This document shows positions 46,694 to 55,498 of a DNA stretch of 64,000 nt, in pieces. The notes beneath the pieces were generated by a model. That model was not told the origin of the DNA. It searched no databases and saw only the letters and a program-made list of their open reading frames with translations. This DNA comes from CAVYHX01 sp963768415 (GTDB lineage: Bacteria; Pseudomonadota; Gammaproteobacteria; UBA9214). The DNA lies in NCBI GenBank assembly GCA_963768415.1, contig CAVYHX010000040.1, forward strand, positions 4,977 through 68,976. The letters are read 5' to 3'. A program made the translations under genes and the position numbers. Position 1 is the stretch's first letter, and each line of letters begins with the position of its first letter.

Positions 46694-48070
46694 GTGCCGC
46701 GAGCCTGCACCACCAGCGCGGTGCCGTGACCCTGATCGGCGCGCTGTTTCTGATCATCACCCTGGTGGTGCTGCTGGGCGCCGTGCAACGCATGGCCGCC
46801 ACCGACATTATCGACAGCGCCCTCGGCAATGACGGTGTCGAGGCGTTGTTTATCGCGGAGACCGGGCTGGAGCGCGCGGCCTGGCGCTATGCCGGCGGGA
46901 CCAGCTGTCCCCTGCTTGCGGGTGAAACCGCTCCCGTGGCGCGCGGCAGTTTTCAGATCCTCTCCGCCGCACTCGCCGGCTCGCTGTGCCGGGTCCGCGT
47001 ACAGGGCAGCGTCATAACGACCACCGCGGCGGATGCGACCCGGCGCACGGTGGAGGCCGAGTTGCTGTTGCAAACCGGCGGCTTCGGTGGCTGGGCCGTG
47101 GGCAAGAAAGACGGCGGCGAGGCCGGCATCGCCGGCTGGGACGGCAGCAGCTGGAGCCAGCCGGGTCCGTATGCCGGCGTGCCCGACAAGGAACTGTTCG
47201 GGGTCAGCTGTGTGGCCAGTGATGACTGCTGGGCGGTCGGTGATGACGAAGGCGGTGAGCTGATAATCCACTGGGACGGCAGCAACTGGAGCCGCGTCGG
47301 CCCCTACGGCGGTATCCCCGACAAGAAACTATTCAGCGTGCAGTGTATCACCAGCGATGACTGCTGGGCCGTGGGGGAAAAAGACGGCGGTGATGCGAAC
47401 ATCAATCACTGGGACGGCAGCAACTGGTCCAGCGTCTCTGCACCCGCGGTCCCCGACAAGAACCTGAACAGCGTCCACTGCGTCGCCGGTAATGACTGCT
47501 GGGCCGTGGGTGACAGGAACGGCGGTAATGCCAATATCAATCACTGGGACGGCAGCAGCTGGTCCAGTGTCGCGGCACCCGCCGTGACCAACAAGGACCT
47601 GAACAGCGTGCACTGCGTCGCCAGCAACGACTGCTGGGCAGTCGGCCAAAAGGACGGTGATGCCAATATCAATCACTGGGACGGCAGCAGCTGGTCCAGT
47701 GTCGCTGCAGGCGCGGTCCCCAGCAAGGACCTGGACAGCGTGCACTGCGTCGCCGGTAACGACTGCTGGGCCGTCGGCCAAAAGGATGGTGGCGACGCCA
47801 ATATCATTCACTGGGACGGCAGCAGCTGGTCCAGCGTTTCCGCGCCTGCGGTACCCAACGAGGATCTCAACGGCATACACATGGTCAGCGCCACCGAGGG
47901 TTATGTCACCGGCAAGGACGGCACCTTTGCGGTGTGGGACGGCAGCACCTGGACCAGCCAGGCCTCGCCCACCGGCGAGGACACTGAATGCGATCGCCTT
48001 TGTACCCGGCGGCGGTGGCGGTGGCAGCGGTGGCGTCCAGCTGGTGCGCTGGACCGAGGTGATTCAATGA
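46690..48070 (+). CDS. MshP/PilX-like minor pilin with seven-repeat propeller-like C-terminus (frameshifted)
   Basis: About 460 residues. Residues 1-133 are PilX/MshP-like: RGAVTLIGALFLIITLVVLLGAVQRM then IAETGLERAAWRYAGG. From residue 134 there are seven repeats of ~43-45 residues, each with the core DCWAVG...HWDGSSWS...VHCV and mostly two cysteines (C-x5-C). Seven W-rich blades suggest a seven-bladed beta-propeller. A one-base offset near 47987 changes GEDT-ECDRLC to GEDT-LNAIAFVPGGGGGGSGG, giving the C-terminus VQLVRWTEVIQ. Ordinary MshP has no such domain and mshQ is absent, so this may be the tip adhesin. Confidence 0.8.
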
Positions 48071-48175
48071 CCGGCGCCAGCGGCCGACTTTAGAACTAAT
48101 GACCGTAATGTATCCGCCACCGGGCGCAGGCACATACCCGGCACGGGATTGCCGGGTATACCAAAGGTAAATGAT

Positions 48176-49111
48176 ATGTTTAAATTAGGAAAAAAACGGA
48201 ACTCAGGCGCGCTGACCGGCATCGTAACCGGCCCGGAGGGCGTCGCCATTGCCACCGTAGGACGCCGCGACGGGGCCCGGCCGGCGCTGCAGACACATCA
48301 TTACCAGCCGGCTACAGGAACGGCGGTGATGACTGATCTCGAGGCGCTGCTGAAGGCACAGGACCTCGACCGGCAGCACTGTTCGACACTGCTACCGGTC
48401 GGTGACTACCAGCTGCTGGTGGTCAATACGCCGGAGGTGCCGGCACCGGAACTGCGCTCCGCCATCCGCTGGCTCATTCATGACATGATCGACTATCACG
48501 TCGACGATGCCGTGCTCGATGTCTTCGATGCCCCGCCCGGCGGGCCGAATAACCTGCAGCAGCAAATGTATGTGGTGGTCGCACGCTCGACAGCCGTCAA
48601 ACAGCGCATTGACCGGCTGGAACAGGCCGGGGTCAATCTGGAGATCATCGATATCCCGGAACTGGCCATGCGCAATATTGCCGCCAGCCTCCCGGAGGAC
48701 GAAAACGGACTGCTGATGCTCCATTTCGACCGGGATGAATGCATCATCACCATCACCCGCCAGGGCAACCTGTACCTGACGCGTACCCTGGATATCGGTT
48801 ACCGGCAACTCCAGGAAACTGCCGCCGACCCGCAACCGCTGGTTAACCGGCTGACGCTGGAGATACAGCGGTCGATGGATTATTTCGAACGTCATTTCCA
48901 GCTGGCACCGGTCGGGTCGCTGGTGATCCTGCCACCACCGCTGCCTGTTCAGGACATAGCGGATGCCTTGCAGGGCATGCTGGGAATCACAACCCGCATT
49001 CTCAAGCTGGGTGAAGTCGTTGAATGTGACAGCGAACCGGAGGCCGCCGTCGCGGCACAATACCTGCTCGCCACCGGTGCCGCGTTACGTACCGAGACCG
49101 TAGCGCTGTAA
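48176..49111 (+). CDS. mshI: MshI, PilM-like MSHA assembly protein
   Basis: 311 residues, actin-like PilM fold features (GIVTGPEGVAIATV at the start; LEIIDIPELAMRNIA; RLTLEIQRSMDYFERHF; LVILPPP). Cytoplasmic partner of the PilN-like MshI2. ATG 48176 has AAAGG upstream. In Vibrio-type clusters mshI precedes mshJ; here it closes the cluster instead. Confidence 0.85.
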   Translation: MFKLGKKRNSGALTGIVTGPEGVAIATVGRRDGARPALQTHHYQPATGTAVMTDLEALLKAQDLDRQHCSTLLPVGDYQLLVVNTPEVPAPELRSAIRWLIHDMIDYHVDDAVLDVFDAPPGGPNNLQQQMYVVVARSTAVKQRIDRLEQAGVNLEIIDIPELAMRNIAASLPEDENGLLMLHFDRDECIITITRQGNLYLTRTLDIGYRQLQETAADPQPLVNRLTLEIQRSMDYFERHFQLAPVGSLVILPPPLPVQDIADALQGMLGITTRILKLGEVVECDSEPEAAVAAQYLLATGAALRTETVAL

Positions 49112-49196
49112 ATAAACCGTCTTGCGCCCGGTGCAATCGCGCCGGAGGACGGCGTTTACACCCGGCGCTTAATCGGGTGCTCCTACAGTGTTCTTA

Positions 49197-49236
49197 TAAT
49201 CGCCTGTAGGAGCGGTCTCCTGACCGCGATGGTTTC
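49197..49236. repeat. TGTAGGAGCGG-type intergenic palindrome
   Basis: TGTAGGAGCGGTCTCCTGAC/CGCGA with partial dyad (GCGGTC...GACCGC) between mshI and the HDOD gene, a repeat style common in gammaproteobacterial intergenic DNA. Confidence 0.7.
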
Positions 49237-49315
49237 CTGACCCGGCGCGCTGTGGGCAGCGTTTACGGCCGGCTGTTTCGGGTGTTCCTGCAGGTGTAAT
49301 TCAGAACATGGAAAG

Positions 49316-50170
49316 TCAGGCGAACATCCTGGCAATGTCTTCCGCAGCTTCGAAACTGGCGGTCACCAGTTCATCCAGCTGTTCCGGCGCGAGCCCGTGA
49401 CTGGAAACCGCCGCGTCGATCAATGCCTGCACACCGGGATTGCGTTCCGATTCACGCAACAGGGCTACCAGGCTCACGGCCGGCAGCGCGGCAAGCCCGT
49501 CCGCGCCATTGCCATGATGGGCGCCGATGGCCTGGGTAAGCCGTTCCGGGAAGTCCCAGTCAGCGCACATCCACATGGCGACCATGGCATGGTCCCAGCC
49601 AAATGCCGCGCGTTCCAGTTCCGCCAGATCGGCGTTGTCGGTGGCATGCCAGCGTTCGAGCAGCGGACCGTAATCGTCGGGACGCCGTTGCGCCAGCACC
49701 GGGATGGCCATGTCCTGCAACAGGGCGGCCGTATAACTCTCGGAACGCCGCGACGGGTCGATCAGGTCCGCCAGTGCACGTGCCGTTGCCGCCCGGCGCG
49801 CCGCGGTACACCAGAAGCGTTGCATCTCGAAACCCGGGATTTCGACGACCGGCAAAACCTCGCGCACCCCTACCGAGATGAGGATGGTTTCCAGTTCGCC
49901 GCGCCCCAGCAGCGATACTGCATGGTCGATATTTTCCACCTTGTGCTTCAGTGAATAGGCAGCTGAATTGACGGTTTTGAGCAGCTGCACGGTGAGTCCC
50001 GGATCTGAAGCGACCACCTCGGCGATGGCCGTTGGCGAGGCCTGTTCATCACGGACCTTCTCCAGGGCGTTCAGTACAATGACCGGAAAACTGGGCAATT
50101 CATAGTCACCCAGCACCGCCTGCATCTCTTCCCTTGGGCTGTGATTTTTGCGTTTGAATAGTTGCAGCAT
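49316..50170 (-). CDS. HDOD-domain signalling protein
   Basis: 284 residues: an HDOD domain across most of its length (LPSFPVIVLNALEKVRDEQASPTAIAEVVASDPGLTVQLLKTVNSAAYSL, AALLQDMAIPVLAQ, AIGAHHGNGADG). No GGDEF or other output domain. HDOD proteins relay signals in motility and biofilm pathways, often by binding partners. Four bases after the channel gene stop on the same strand, probably co-transcribed. Confidence 0.88.
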   Translation of the reverse strand: MLQLFKRKNHSPREEMQAVLGDYELPSFPVIVLNALEKVRDEQASPTAIAEVVASDPGLTVQLLKTVNSAAYSLKHKVENIDHAVSLLGRGELETILISVGVREVLPVVEIPGFEMQRFWCTAARRAATARALADLIDPSRRSESYTAALLQDMAIPVLAQRRPDDYGPLLERWHATDNADLAELERAAFGWDHAMVAMWMCADWDFPERLTQAIGAHHGNGADGLAALPAVSLVALLRESERNPGVQALIDAAVSSHGLAPEQLDELVTASFEAAEDIARMFA

Positions 50171-50173
50171 GCT

Positions 50174-51250
50174 TCAATCCGCCCGGCGGGCCATCTTGTT
50201 GGCAAAAATACTCAGCAATCCACCCAGCATCACATAACCGAATACTACCTCGATGATTGCCAGCACCTGCGCCATCGGCGAGGCAGGCACTACATCGCCG
50301 TAACCGAGCGTGGTCAGGGTCACGACACTGAAATAAACCGAGGACATATAGGTGGGGTATTCACCATAGTCCAGCGCCACGAACGTGAACAGAAATGCAA
50401 ACAGCATCAGCACAATGATGATCCAGGCGCCCCAGCGCAGAAAACTCCGTCCGCAGTCCGAGCTCACCCACCACAGCCAGTAGATAACCCGGTTGATGCG
50501 GCTTTGAATGCGAAACTCGTGCAGATAATTCTGGTCCATGATCGTGCGCCGGGTCAGGTATGCACCGGTGAAATTAATATCATGCACATCGGCACCGATC
50601 CAGTTCGCCGCGGTATAGCCGCGCAGCCCGCGCAAGTGTGCATGAGAAAGTTCGGCATCCACGAATGTGGCCCCGTCAACACTGCTGCCTTCCAGGTCCG
50701 CGTGCTGGAGATTGCTGCGGGAAAAATCCGCATTGCGCAGGTCGGCATCCCGGAGCCGTGCATGCTGTAAATCCGTGGCACGCAGGTCGGTGCCCTGCAG
50801 GGTTGCCTTGATAAATGTCGCGCCCCGCAGGCTGGCGCTGAAGAATGTTGCATCGGTGAGGTCTGCTGATTCGAAGCCGGCATTCTCGGCGCTGCATGAA
50901 CTCAGGTTGGCACCGGTCAGATCAGCCGATATCAACACACTGTCCCTGAGATTTGCTTCAAACAACACGGTGCCGCGCAAATTTGCTGACATAAGCCGGG
51001 TATGCGCCAGGTCTGCACGGCTGAGATCGGCACCGGACAGATCATAGCCGGAGAGATCCAGATTCGACAGGTCTGCGCCGATGAGCTGTGCGCCACGCAG
51101 GATGGTCCTGTCCATCCCCGCAGGTGGACCGCCCTCGTCACGGATGGCCGCGAGCCATTCCTGCACCCGTGCCCGCGGCGTGCTGACAGCGCCCGGATCC
51201 GAATGCTCAGTGCCGGGGGTTTTTTTTGCGGGTGCTCCCAGGGCAGACAT
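50174..51250 (-). CDS. Pentapeptide-repeat potassium-channel-like protein
   Basis: 358 residues. Residues ~50-215 are pentapeptide repeats (A(D/N)LSN pattern, e.g. LIGADLSNLDLSGYDLSGADLSRADL), forming a right-handed beta-helix. The C-terminal third is a two-helix ion channel: helix (GAWIIIVLMLFAFLFTFVAL), pore with the TLGYGD selectivity filter (FSVVTLTTLGYGDVVP), and a second helix. A cytosolic or sensory helix fused to a K+ channel; ligand unknown. Confidence 0.88.
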   Translation of the reverse strand: MSALGAPAKKTPGTEHSDPGAVSTPRARVQEWLAAIRDEGGPPAGMDRTILRGAQLIGADLSNLDLSGYDLSGADLSRADLAHTRLMSANLRGTVLFEANLRDSVLISADLTGANLSSCSAENAGFESADLTDATFFSASLRGATFIKATLQGTDLRATDLQHARLRDADLRNADFSRSNLQHADLEGSSVDGATFVDAELSHAHLRGLRGYTAANWIGADVHDINFTGAYLTRRTIMDQNYLHEFRIQSRINRVIYWLWWVSSDCGRSFLRWGAWIIIVLMLFAFLFTFVALDYGEYPTYMSSVYFSVVTLTTLGYGDVVPASPMAQVLAIIEVVFGYVMLGGLLSIFANKMARRAD

Positions 51251-51509
51251 GATCAGGCGCGGCTCCTGCCGGTTCGATTGCAGTGATCGTCACTGGGTGG
51301 TCCACTGTATCTGTTTGATCTCACACCTATTCATCGGCCGCCCGAGGGTGCCCTTTAGGGCAGAAAAGACGCCGCTGCAGCAGCTGCAGGCTGGAGATCT
51401 CAACCGGCAGCGGGACCGGCCTGCCGCAGGTTATGTTCGACATGTCAACGGCTTGCGCAGCCCATCCGGCGCAGCGGCAAGACTTGCCCGGGAAAGCGCT
51501 GATGTGTCG

Positions 51510-51597
51510 TCATTCCGGGCGGAGCGCAGCGGAGTGCCGGAATCCAGTCGTAAAATTCAGCCGGTTACTGGATCCCGGCCTGCGCCGGGATGACAGG
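51510..51597. repeat. GTCATTCCGG...CCGGGATGAC intergenic repeat
   Basis: Long imperfect inverted repeat (CGTCATTCCGGGCGGAGCGC ... CCGGCCTGCGCCGGGATGAC) in the 51251-51630 gap; a very common intergenic repeat type in Proteobacteria. It may also act as a transcription stop for the TetR gene. The rest of the gap is featureless. Confidence 0.8.
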
Positions 51598-51630
51598 ATA
51601 ATAATTGACCAGAGCTTGTTTAGTGTTGAC

Positions 51631-52218
51631 TTAGGCTGAATCGAGCATGCCCACGACTTGCTTGATGGTCTTGCCAAGCGCCGCCCTGGGAAAATTGGCC
51701 TTGCCCAGCACCATCATCCCGGCCATGGTCGTCGCGATGGTATTGGCCATACAACCGGCATCCAGATCAGCGGGGAGTGCACCCGCCTTCCTGGCTTTAA
51801 CCAGGCGTGCCTGCAGTCCTGTCTTCAGGTCCCGCATGGACTGCTCCAGGGAAACCCTCGACTCCTGCGTGTGTTGCCCGCTTTCCAGCACGGAAAGCAC
51901 AACCAGGCAACCACCCGGCGTATCGTCGTCATAATGGATATCCAGCGCGGCGTTCAGCATGCGCCGTACTCCTTCCCTGATATCGGGGGTGCTGTCCAGG
52001 CGGCTGAACAGCGCGGCCAGCACAGATTCCTTGTAACAGGTAATGACCCGGTTGAATAACTGGCGCTTGTTGCCGAACGCATTGTAGATGCTGGTGCGCT
52101 TGAGACCCATGGCGTCTTCAAGGGCCTGCATCGACGTACCCTCGTAGCCTTTCTCCCAGAACACAAGCATGGCGGTCAGCAGTGCCTGCCGCTCGTCGAA
52201 TTGTTTGGTCCTGGCCAT
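51631..52218 (-). CDS. TetR-family regulator
   Basis: 195 residues: N-terminal HTH (ALLTAMLVFWEKGYEGTSMQALEDAMGLKRTSIYNAFGNKRQLF) and a C-terminal effector domain with GGCLVVLSVLESGQ. Divergent from tusA-dsrE2 across a gap that carries a good operator dyad, so it likely represses both itself and the sulfur-carrier pair. Confidence 0.9.
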   Translation of the reverse strand: MARTKQFDERQALLTAMLVFWEKGYEGTSMQALEDAMGLKRTSIYNAFGNKRQLFNRVITCYKESVLAALFSRLDSTPDIREGVRRMLNAALDIHYDDDTPGGCLVVLSVLESGQHTQESRVSLEQSMRDLKTGLQARLVKARKAGALPADLDAGCMANTIATTMAGMMVLGKANFPRAALGKTIKQVVGMLDSA

Positions 52219-52276
52219 AATGGTATCGGTATATCCGCCTTCACCGACAATATTATACTAATCGGTACAAAATAGC

Positions 52277-52328
52277 TTGACAACATCAGTATTATCGCAT
52301 ATTGGTATATTGTACTGTTCGGTACAAT
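52277..52328 (+). promoter_or_regulatory. tusA promoter and TetR-type operator
   Basis: A TTGACA -35 box (52277-52282) is followed by a TATTGGTATATT -10 region. Overlapping and downstream lies the perfect dyad ATTGTAC-N6-GTACAAT (52309-52328). A second half-site, TCGGTACAA, recurs at 52262-52270 close to the regulator gene. Typical of autoregulated divergent TetR systems. Confidence 0.65.
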
Positions 52329-52346
52329 TAATATACGGAGGCGCTT

Positions 52347-52577
52347 ATGTCTGCAGTAGCTGAAAGACTCGACGCACGCGGTATGAACTGCCCGCTACCC
52401 ATCCTGAAGACACGCAAGGCCTTAAACCAGCTCAATGCCGGTGAACTACTCGAGGTCACCGCCAGCGACCCCGGCTCGGTAAAGGACATGGACGCGTTCT
52501 GCACACAGACCGGTAATCGCCTGGTCTCCAGCGCGGAGGCGGAAAACAGTTACGTATTTCTGATCGAAAAATCCTGA
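52347..52577 (+). CDS. tusA: TusA-family sulfur carrier
   Basis: 76 residues with the active Cys in MNCPLPILKTRKAL, (CPxP motif) and the fold DARGMNCPLP...VTASDPGSVKDMDAFC. Transfers persulfide sulfur between rhodanese/DsrE-type proteins. Strong ribosome site (CGGAGG) before ATG 52347. Linked to dsrE2, an arrangement used in sulfur-oxidising bacteria. Confidence 0.92.
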   Translation: MSAVAERLDARGMNCPLPILKTRKALNQLNAGELLEVTASDPGSVKDMDAFCTQTGNRLVSSAEAENSYVFLIEKS

Positions 52578-52605
52578 TGAACGACGCACACAACGGAGAG
52601 ATGCC

Positions 52606-53247
52606 ATGAGTGACATGAACCTTGCTGCAACCGCTGACCAGTCTGCCGCGCTACCGGGTATGGGAGATAACGCGGATGCGTGGCTGGATAAAAAACTGAA
52701 TGAGCTGTTACCGAAAAAGCTTGCAGAGATCGAGGCACAGAAGACACCGTCCATGTCGATCATTGCCACCAAGGGCACGCTGGACTGGGCGTATCCGCCG
52801 TTTATTCTTGCCTCCACAGCGGCCGCGCTTGGCTGGGAGGTGGATGTGTTCTTTACCTTCTACGGGCTGCTGTTGCTGAAGAAGGAAATCGACGCGGATG
52901 TCAGTCCGCTGGGTAACCCGGCCATGCCGATGAAGATGCCGTTTGGTCCGAAGTGGTTCCAGGATTTTTCCTGGCCGATGCCCAACCTGATCATGGCGGG
53001 TATCCCCGGTTTCGAGAAGGTCGCCACGGGCCTGATGAAGAAGACCTTCAAGAACAAGGGAGTCGCAACGGTAGAAGAGCTGCGCAGCCTGTGCCTGGAG
53101 GCGGATGTCAAGATGGTGGCCTGCCAGATGACGGTGGATGTGTTCGGCTTCGATGCCAGCGAATTCATCCCCGAGGTCACGGACTTTGTCGGCGCCACCT
53201 CGTTCCTGCCGGTCGCACAGAAATCAGACGTCTGCCTGTTTATCTAG
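52606..53247 (+). CDS. dsrE2: DsrE2-like sulfurtransferase
   Basis: 213 residues; TKGTLDWAYPPFILASTAAALGWEVDVFFTFYGLLLL is the DsrE/F/H-like core with its hydrophobic segment, and CLEADVKMVACQMTVDVFG holds the conserved Cys. DsrE2 is a membrane-associated partner of TusA in cytoplasmic sulfur trafficking. No rhodanese (rhd) gene precedes tusA here, unlike the classical rhd-tusA-dsrE2 trio. Confidence 0.88.
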   Translation: MSDMNLAATADQSAALPGMGDNADAWLDKKLNELLPKKLAEIEAQKTPSMSIIATKGTLDWAYPPFILASTAAALGWEVDVFFTFYGLLLLKKEIDADVSPLGNPAMPMKMPFGPKWFQDFSWPMPNLIMAGIPGFEKVATGLMKKTFKNKGVATVEELRSLCLEADVKMVACQMTVDVFGFDASEFIPEVTDFVGATSFLPVAQKSDVCLFI

Positions 53248-53270
53248 GATGCTCTGACACATCCACATAT

Positions 53271-53296
53271 CCCGTCATTGCGAACGCAATGACGGG
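53271..53296. repeat. Perfect 12-bp stem after dsrE2
   Basis: CCCGTCATTGCG-AA-CGCAATGACGGG. No T-tract follows, so it is more likely a member of the GTCATTGCGA repeat class than an intrinsic terminator, though it may end the dsrE2 message. Confidence 0.65.
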
Positions 53297-53307
53297 ATAA
53301 ACATTCA

Positions 53308-53730
53308 GGATCTTCCCCTGCTTGAGTGGGTAACACATCAATTTAGACGCGACGCATGCCTGCTGCTGGCAAGGTTGCTGGCCGAATGAATTCGGCCCTA
53401 CTCAATCAGACCTGTAGGGTCGAATTCATTCGACCAGCGGGATTTCATCGTCATTGAATCAAACCTGTAGGGTCGAATTCATTCGGCCAGCGGGATTTCA
53501 TCGTCATTGAATCAAACCTGTAGGGTCGAATTCATTCGGCCAGCGGGATTTCATCGTCATTGAATCAAACCTGTAGGGTCGAATTGCATTCGGCCAGCGG
53601 GATTTCATCGTCATTGAATCAAACCTGTAGGGTCGAATTCATTCGGCCAGGGATTTCATCATCATCTGTCAGCCAGATGCAGTTGTTGGCCGAATGAATT
53701 CGACCCTACTACCCATTCGATTCGGGGAAA
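53308..53730. repeat. Composite repeat element C (53-bp units with conserved ends)
   Basis: About five 53-bp units (TGTAGGGTCGAATTCATTCG...) with near-identical spacers, bounded by GGCCGAATGAATTCGGCC-type terminal copies and by flanks matching element B (GGATCTTCCCC..TTGAGTGG on one side; CTGTCAGCCAGATGCA and CTACTACCC..TCGATTCG on the other). It differs from B in unit number and in gcc/acc polymorphism. Fills most of the 53248-53780 gap. Confidence 0.92.
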
Positions 53731-53780
53731 AGCCGACAATCATACTGCCGCCTGCACGCCGGAAAAATCAGCTGATTCGA

Positions 53781-54680
53781 TCAACTGCCGATGCGTATCG
53801 AATCAGGCAGACTGATGTCCATCTCGATCGGCAAATGGTCCGAGAGCGAATAATTCAGCGCATTGACGCGATCGACCTTGAGCGTCGGGGTTACCAGGAT
53901 GTGGTCGATATTGCGATGCGGCCGCCAGCTTGGAAAGGTGTCCAGCCCGTGAAACGGTTCGCTCATCAGGGTACGGTTGATCAGATACTCCATCTCGGCG
54001 CTGTTCGAGTGACAGTTCAAGTCGCCCATCACGATAACGTGGCGGTATTCATTGACGATCTCGCTGATGTAGTCAAGCTGTTTCAGGCGGGTACGCCGTC
54101 CCAGCGCCAGGTGCAATATCAGTACGACCAGTGATTCCTTGCGCGAGCCAAAGCGAATGAACAACGCACCCCGCCCCGGTATACGGCCTGGCAGTCGGTG
54201 CTCGACGATTTCAGATGGTTTGAAACGTGTGATAAGTCCGGTGCTGTGGCTGGCCAGGCGTCCGATACGGCGGTTGGTCTGGTCATACCAGAACGGCAGG
54301 CTCGCTTTTTCGCTCAGATACTGCGTCAGATTGACGAAGCCGCTGCGCATGCTGCCGGCGTCGAGCTCCTGTAATCCGACAATGTCATAGTCGCTGATCA
54401 GGCGTGCGATGCGATCCAGATTGCTGAAGCGCTGTCCGTGCGGCAGCACATGTTTCCAGCTCTGGGTGATGTAGTGCCGGTACCTTGCCGTACTGATGCC
54501 GGCCTGGACGTTATAACTGAGCAGCCGCAGACGCTGTGCCCTGGTTGGCTTCCGCGCTGTCTGTATCGCGGTGCTGCCCGTGTCCGTATAACTGGTCTGG
54601 CTGCATCTGGCATTCCGGAAATTCCGCTGGCGCCCTGGATTTACTCGACTGCTTCCGCTGACAACCTGTTCACCGGCATC
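53781..54680 (-). CDS. Endonuclease/exonuclease/phosphatase (EEP) family protein
   Basis: About 300 residues with the EEP metal-hydrolase motifs: LRLLSYNVQ, VGLQELDAG, a LASHSTGLITRF stretch, VIVMGDLNCH, and the terminal NIDHILV...YSLSDHLPIEMDI. No signal peptide is evident. The substrate could be nucleic acid, phospholipid or inositol phosphate. The start is uncertain: the frame stays open into dsbA and no start codon with a good ribosome site lies in the gap, so a frameshift near the 5' end (ATG ~54680) is possible. Confidence 0.8.
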   Translation of the reverse strand, partial: DAGEQVVSGSSRVNPGRQRNFRNARCSQTSYTDTGSTAIQTARKPTRAQRLRLLSYNVQAGISTARYRHYITQSWKHVLPHGQRFSNLDRIARLISDYDIVGLQELDAGSMRSGFVNLTQYLSEKASLPFWYDQTNRRIGRLASHSTGLITRFKPSEIVEHRLPGRIPGRGALFIRFGSRKESLVVLILHLALGRRTRLKQLDYISEIVNEYRHVIVMGDLNCHSNSAEMEYLINRTLMSEPFHGLDTFPSWRPHRNIDHILVTPTLKVDRVNALNYSLSDHLPIEMDISLPDSIRIGS

Positions 54681-55309
54681 TAGCTGCACGCTCCAGCGTG
54701 ACAAGATAATCCACCACATCGATAATCTGGGCATTACCACCCGCCCGACTGCCGCTGGTACTGAACTTGCCATTGACGACCAGGGTAGGGACACCGGTGA
54801 GTGCATAGCGCTTGGTCATCAACCGGGAATTGTTCAGCTTCACCGCCACGGCAAAGGAATTGAATGTCCTGGTGAAATCCTCTTTGGAAACACCTTGCTC
54901 GGCAAAAAAGGCCTGCAGCGCGGCCTCGTCCTTGATCTTCTGACGCTTGACATGCAGCACCTTGAACAAGGCGGTATGGGTTTTGTCGAGCACACCCAGC
55001 AATTCGGCGACGTAGTAGGCCTTTGTCAGTAATTCCCAGCTTGCGCCCAGTACTGGCCGGGATGCGCACAAACTCCACGTCATCCGGCTTGTTCTCCTGC
55101 CACTTGTCAAGATATGGCTCCAGATGGAAGCAATGCGGGCAACCGTACCAGAACAATTCCACCACCTCGATGCGGTCTTCTGTGGAGGTCGGCTGCGGCG
55201 TCGCCAGGCGCACATACTCGGTGCCTTCCTTGTAGTCTTTGGCCTGGGCCGCAGATGTGGCGCATACAGCGAGCAACAGGGCAAGCAACCATCGGTTTAC
55301 AGTTTTCAT
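54670..55309 (-). CDS. dsbA: DsbA-type thiol:disulfide oxidoreductase (frameshifted)
   Basis: About 213 residues: signal peptide (MKTVNRWLLALLLAVCATSAAQA), thioredoxin fold with active site CPHC in ELFWYGCPHCFHLEPYL, helical insertion, and the cis-Pro loop (TGVPTLVVNGKF). A one-base offset near 55052 joins EFVRIPA to LGASWELLTKAYYVAELLG. Introduces disulfides in periplasmic proteins, presumably including the Cys-rich pilins. Confidence 0.9.
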
Positions 55310-55498
55310 CGAGAAACTCCTGAATCAGTCTTACTGCGGGGGTAAATGACCCCGGATATGGTAACTATCCGGAAAACGGACCCGGACAGAAACATAGTAA
55401 CGCCGGCAGCAGTAAAAGGGTGACACGCGGGGCGTTTATCTTCTGCTTACCAGGATAGCCCTGATTGCAGGGCCGGAAGGTCTTCAATACGCTAGCGC

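Noticed and set aside
53271..53296. Intrinsic terminator after dsrE2
   Set aside because: Perfect stem but no T-run on either side, and the sequence matches a common intergenic repeat type; kept only as a repeat.
53781..54806. Full 341-codon frame for the EEP protein
   Set aside because: The first ~45 codons lie inside dsbA and are not conserved with EEP proteins; the true start is downstream or masked by an indel.
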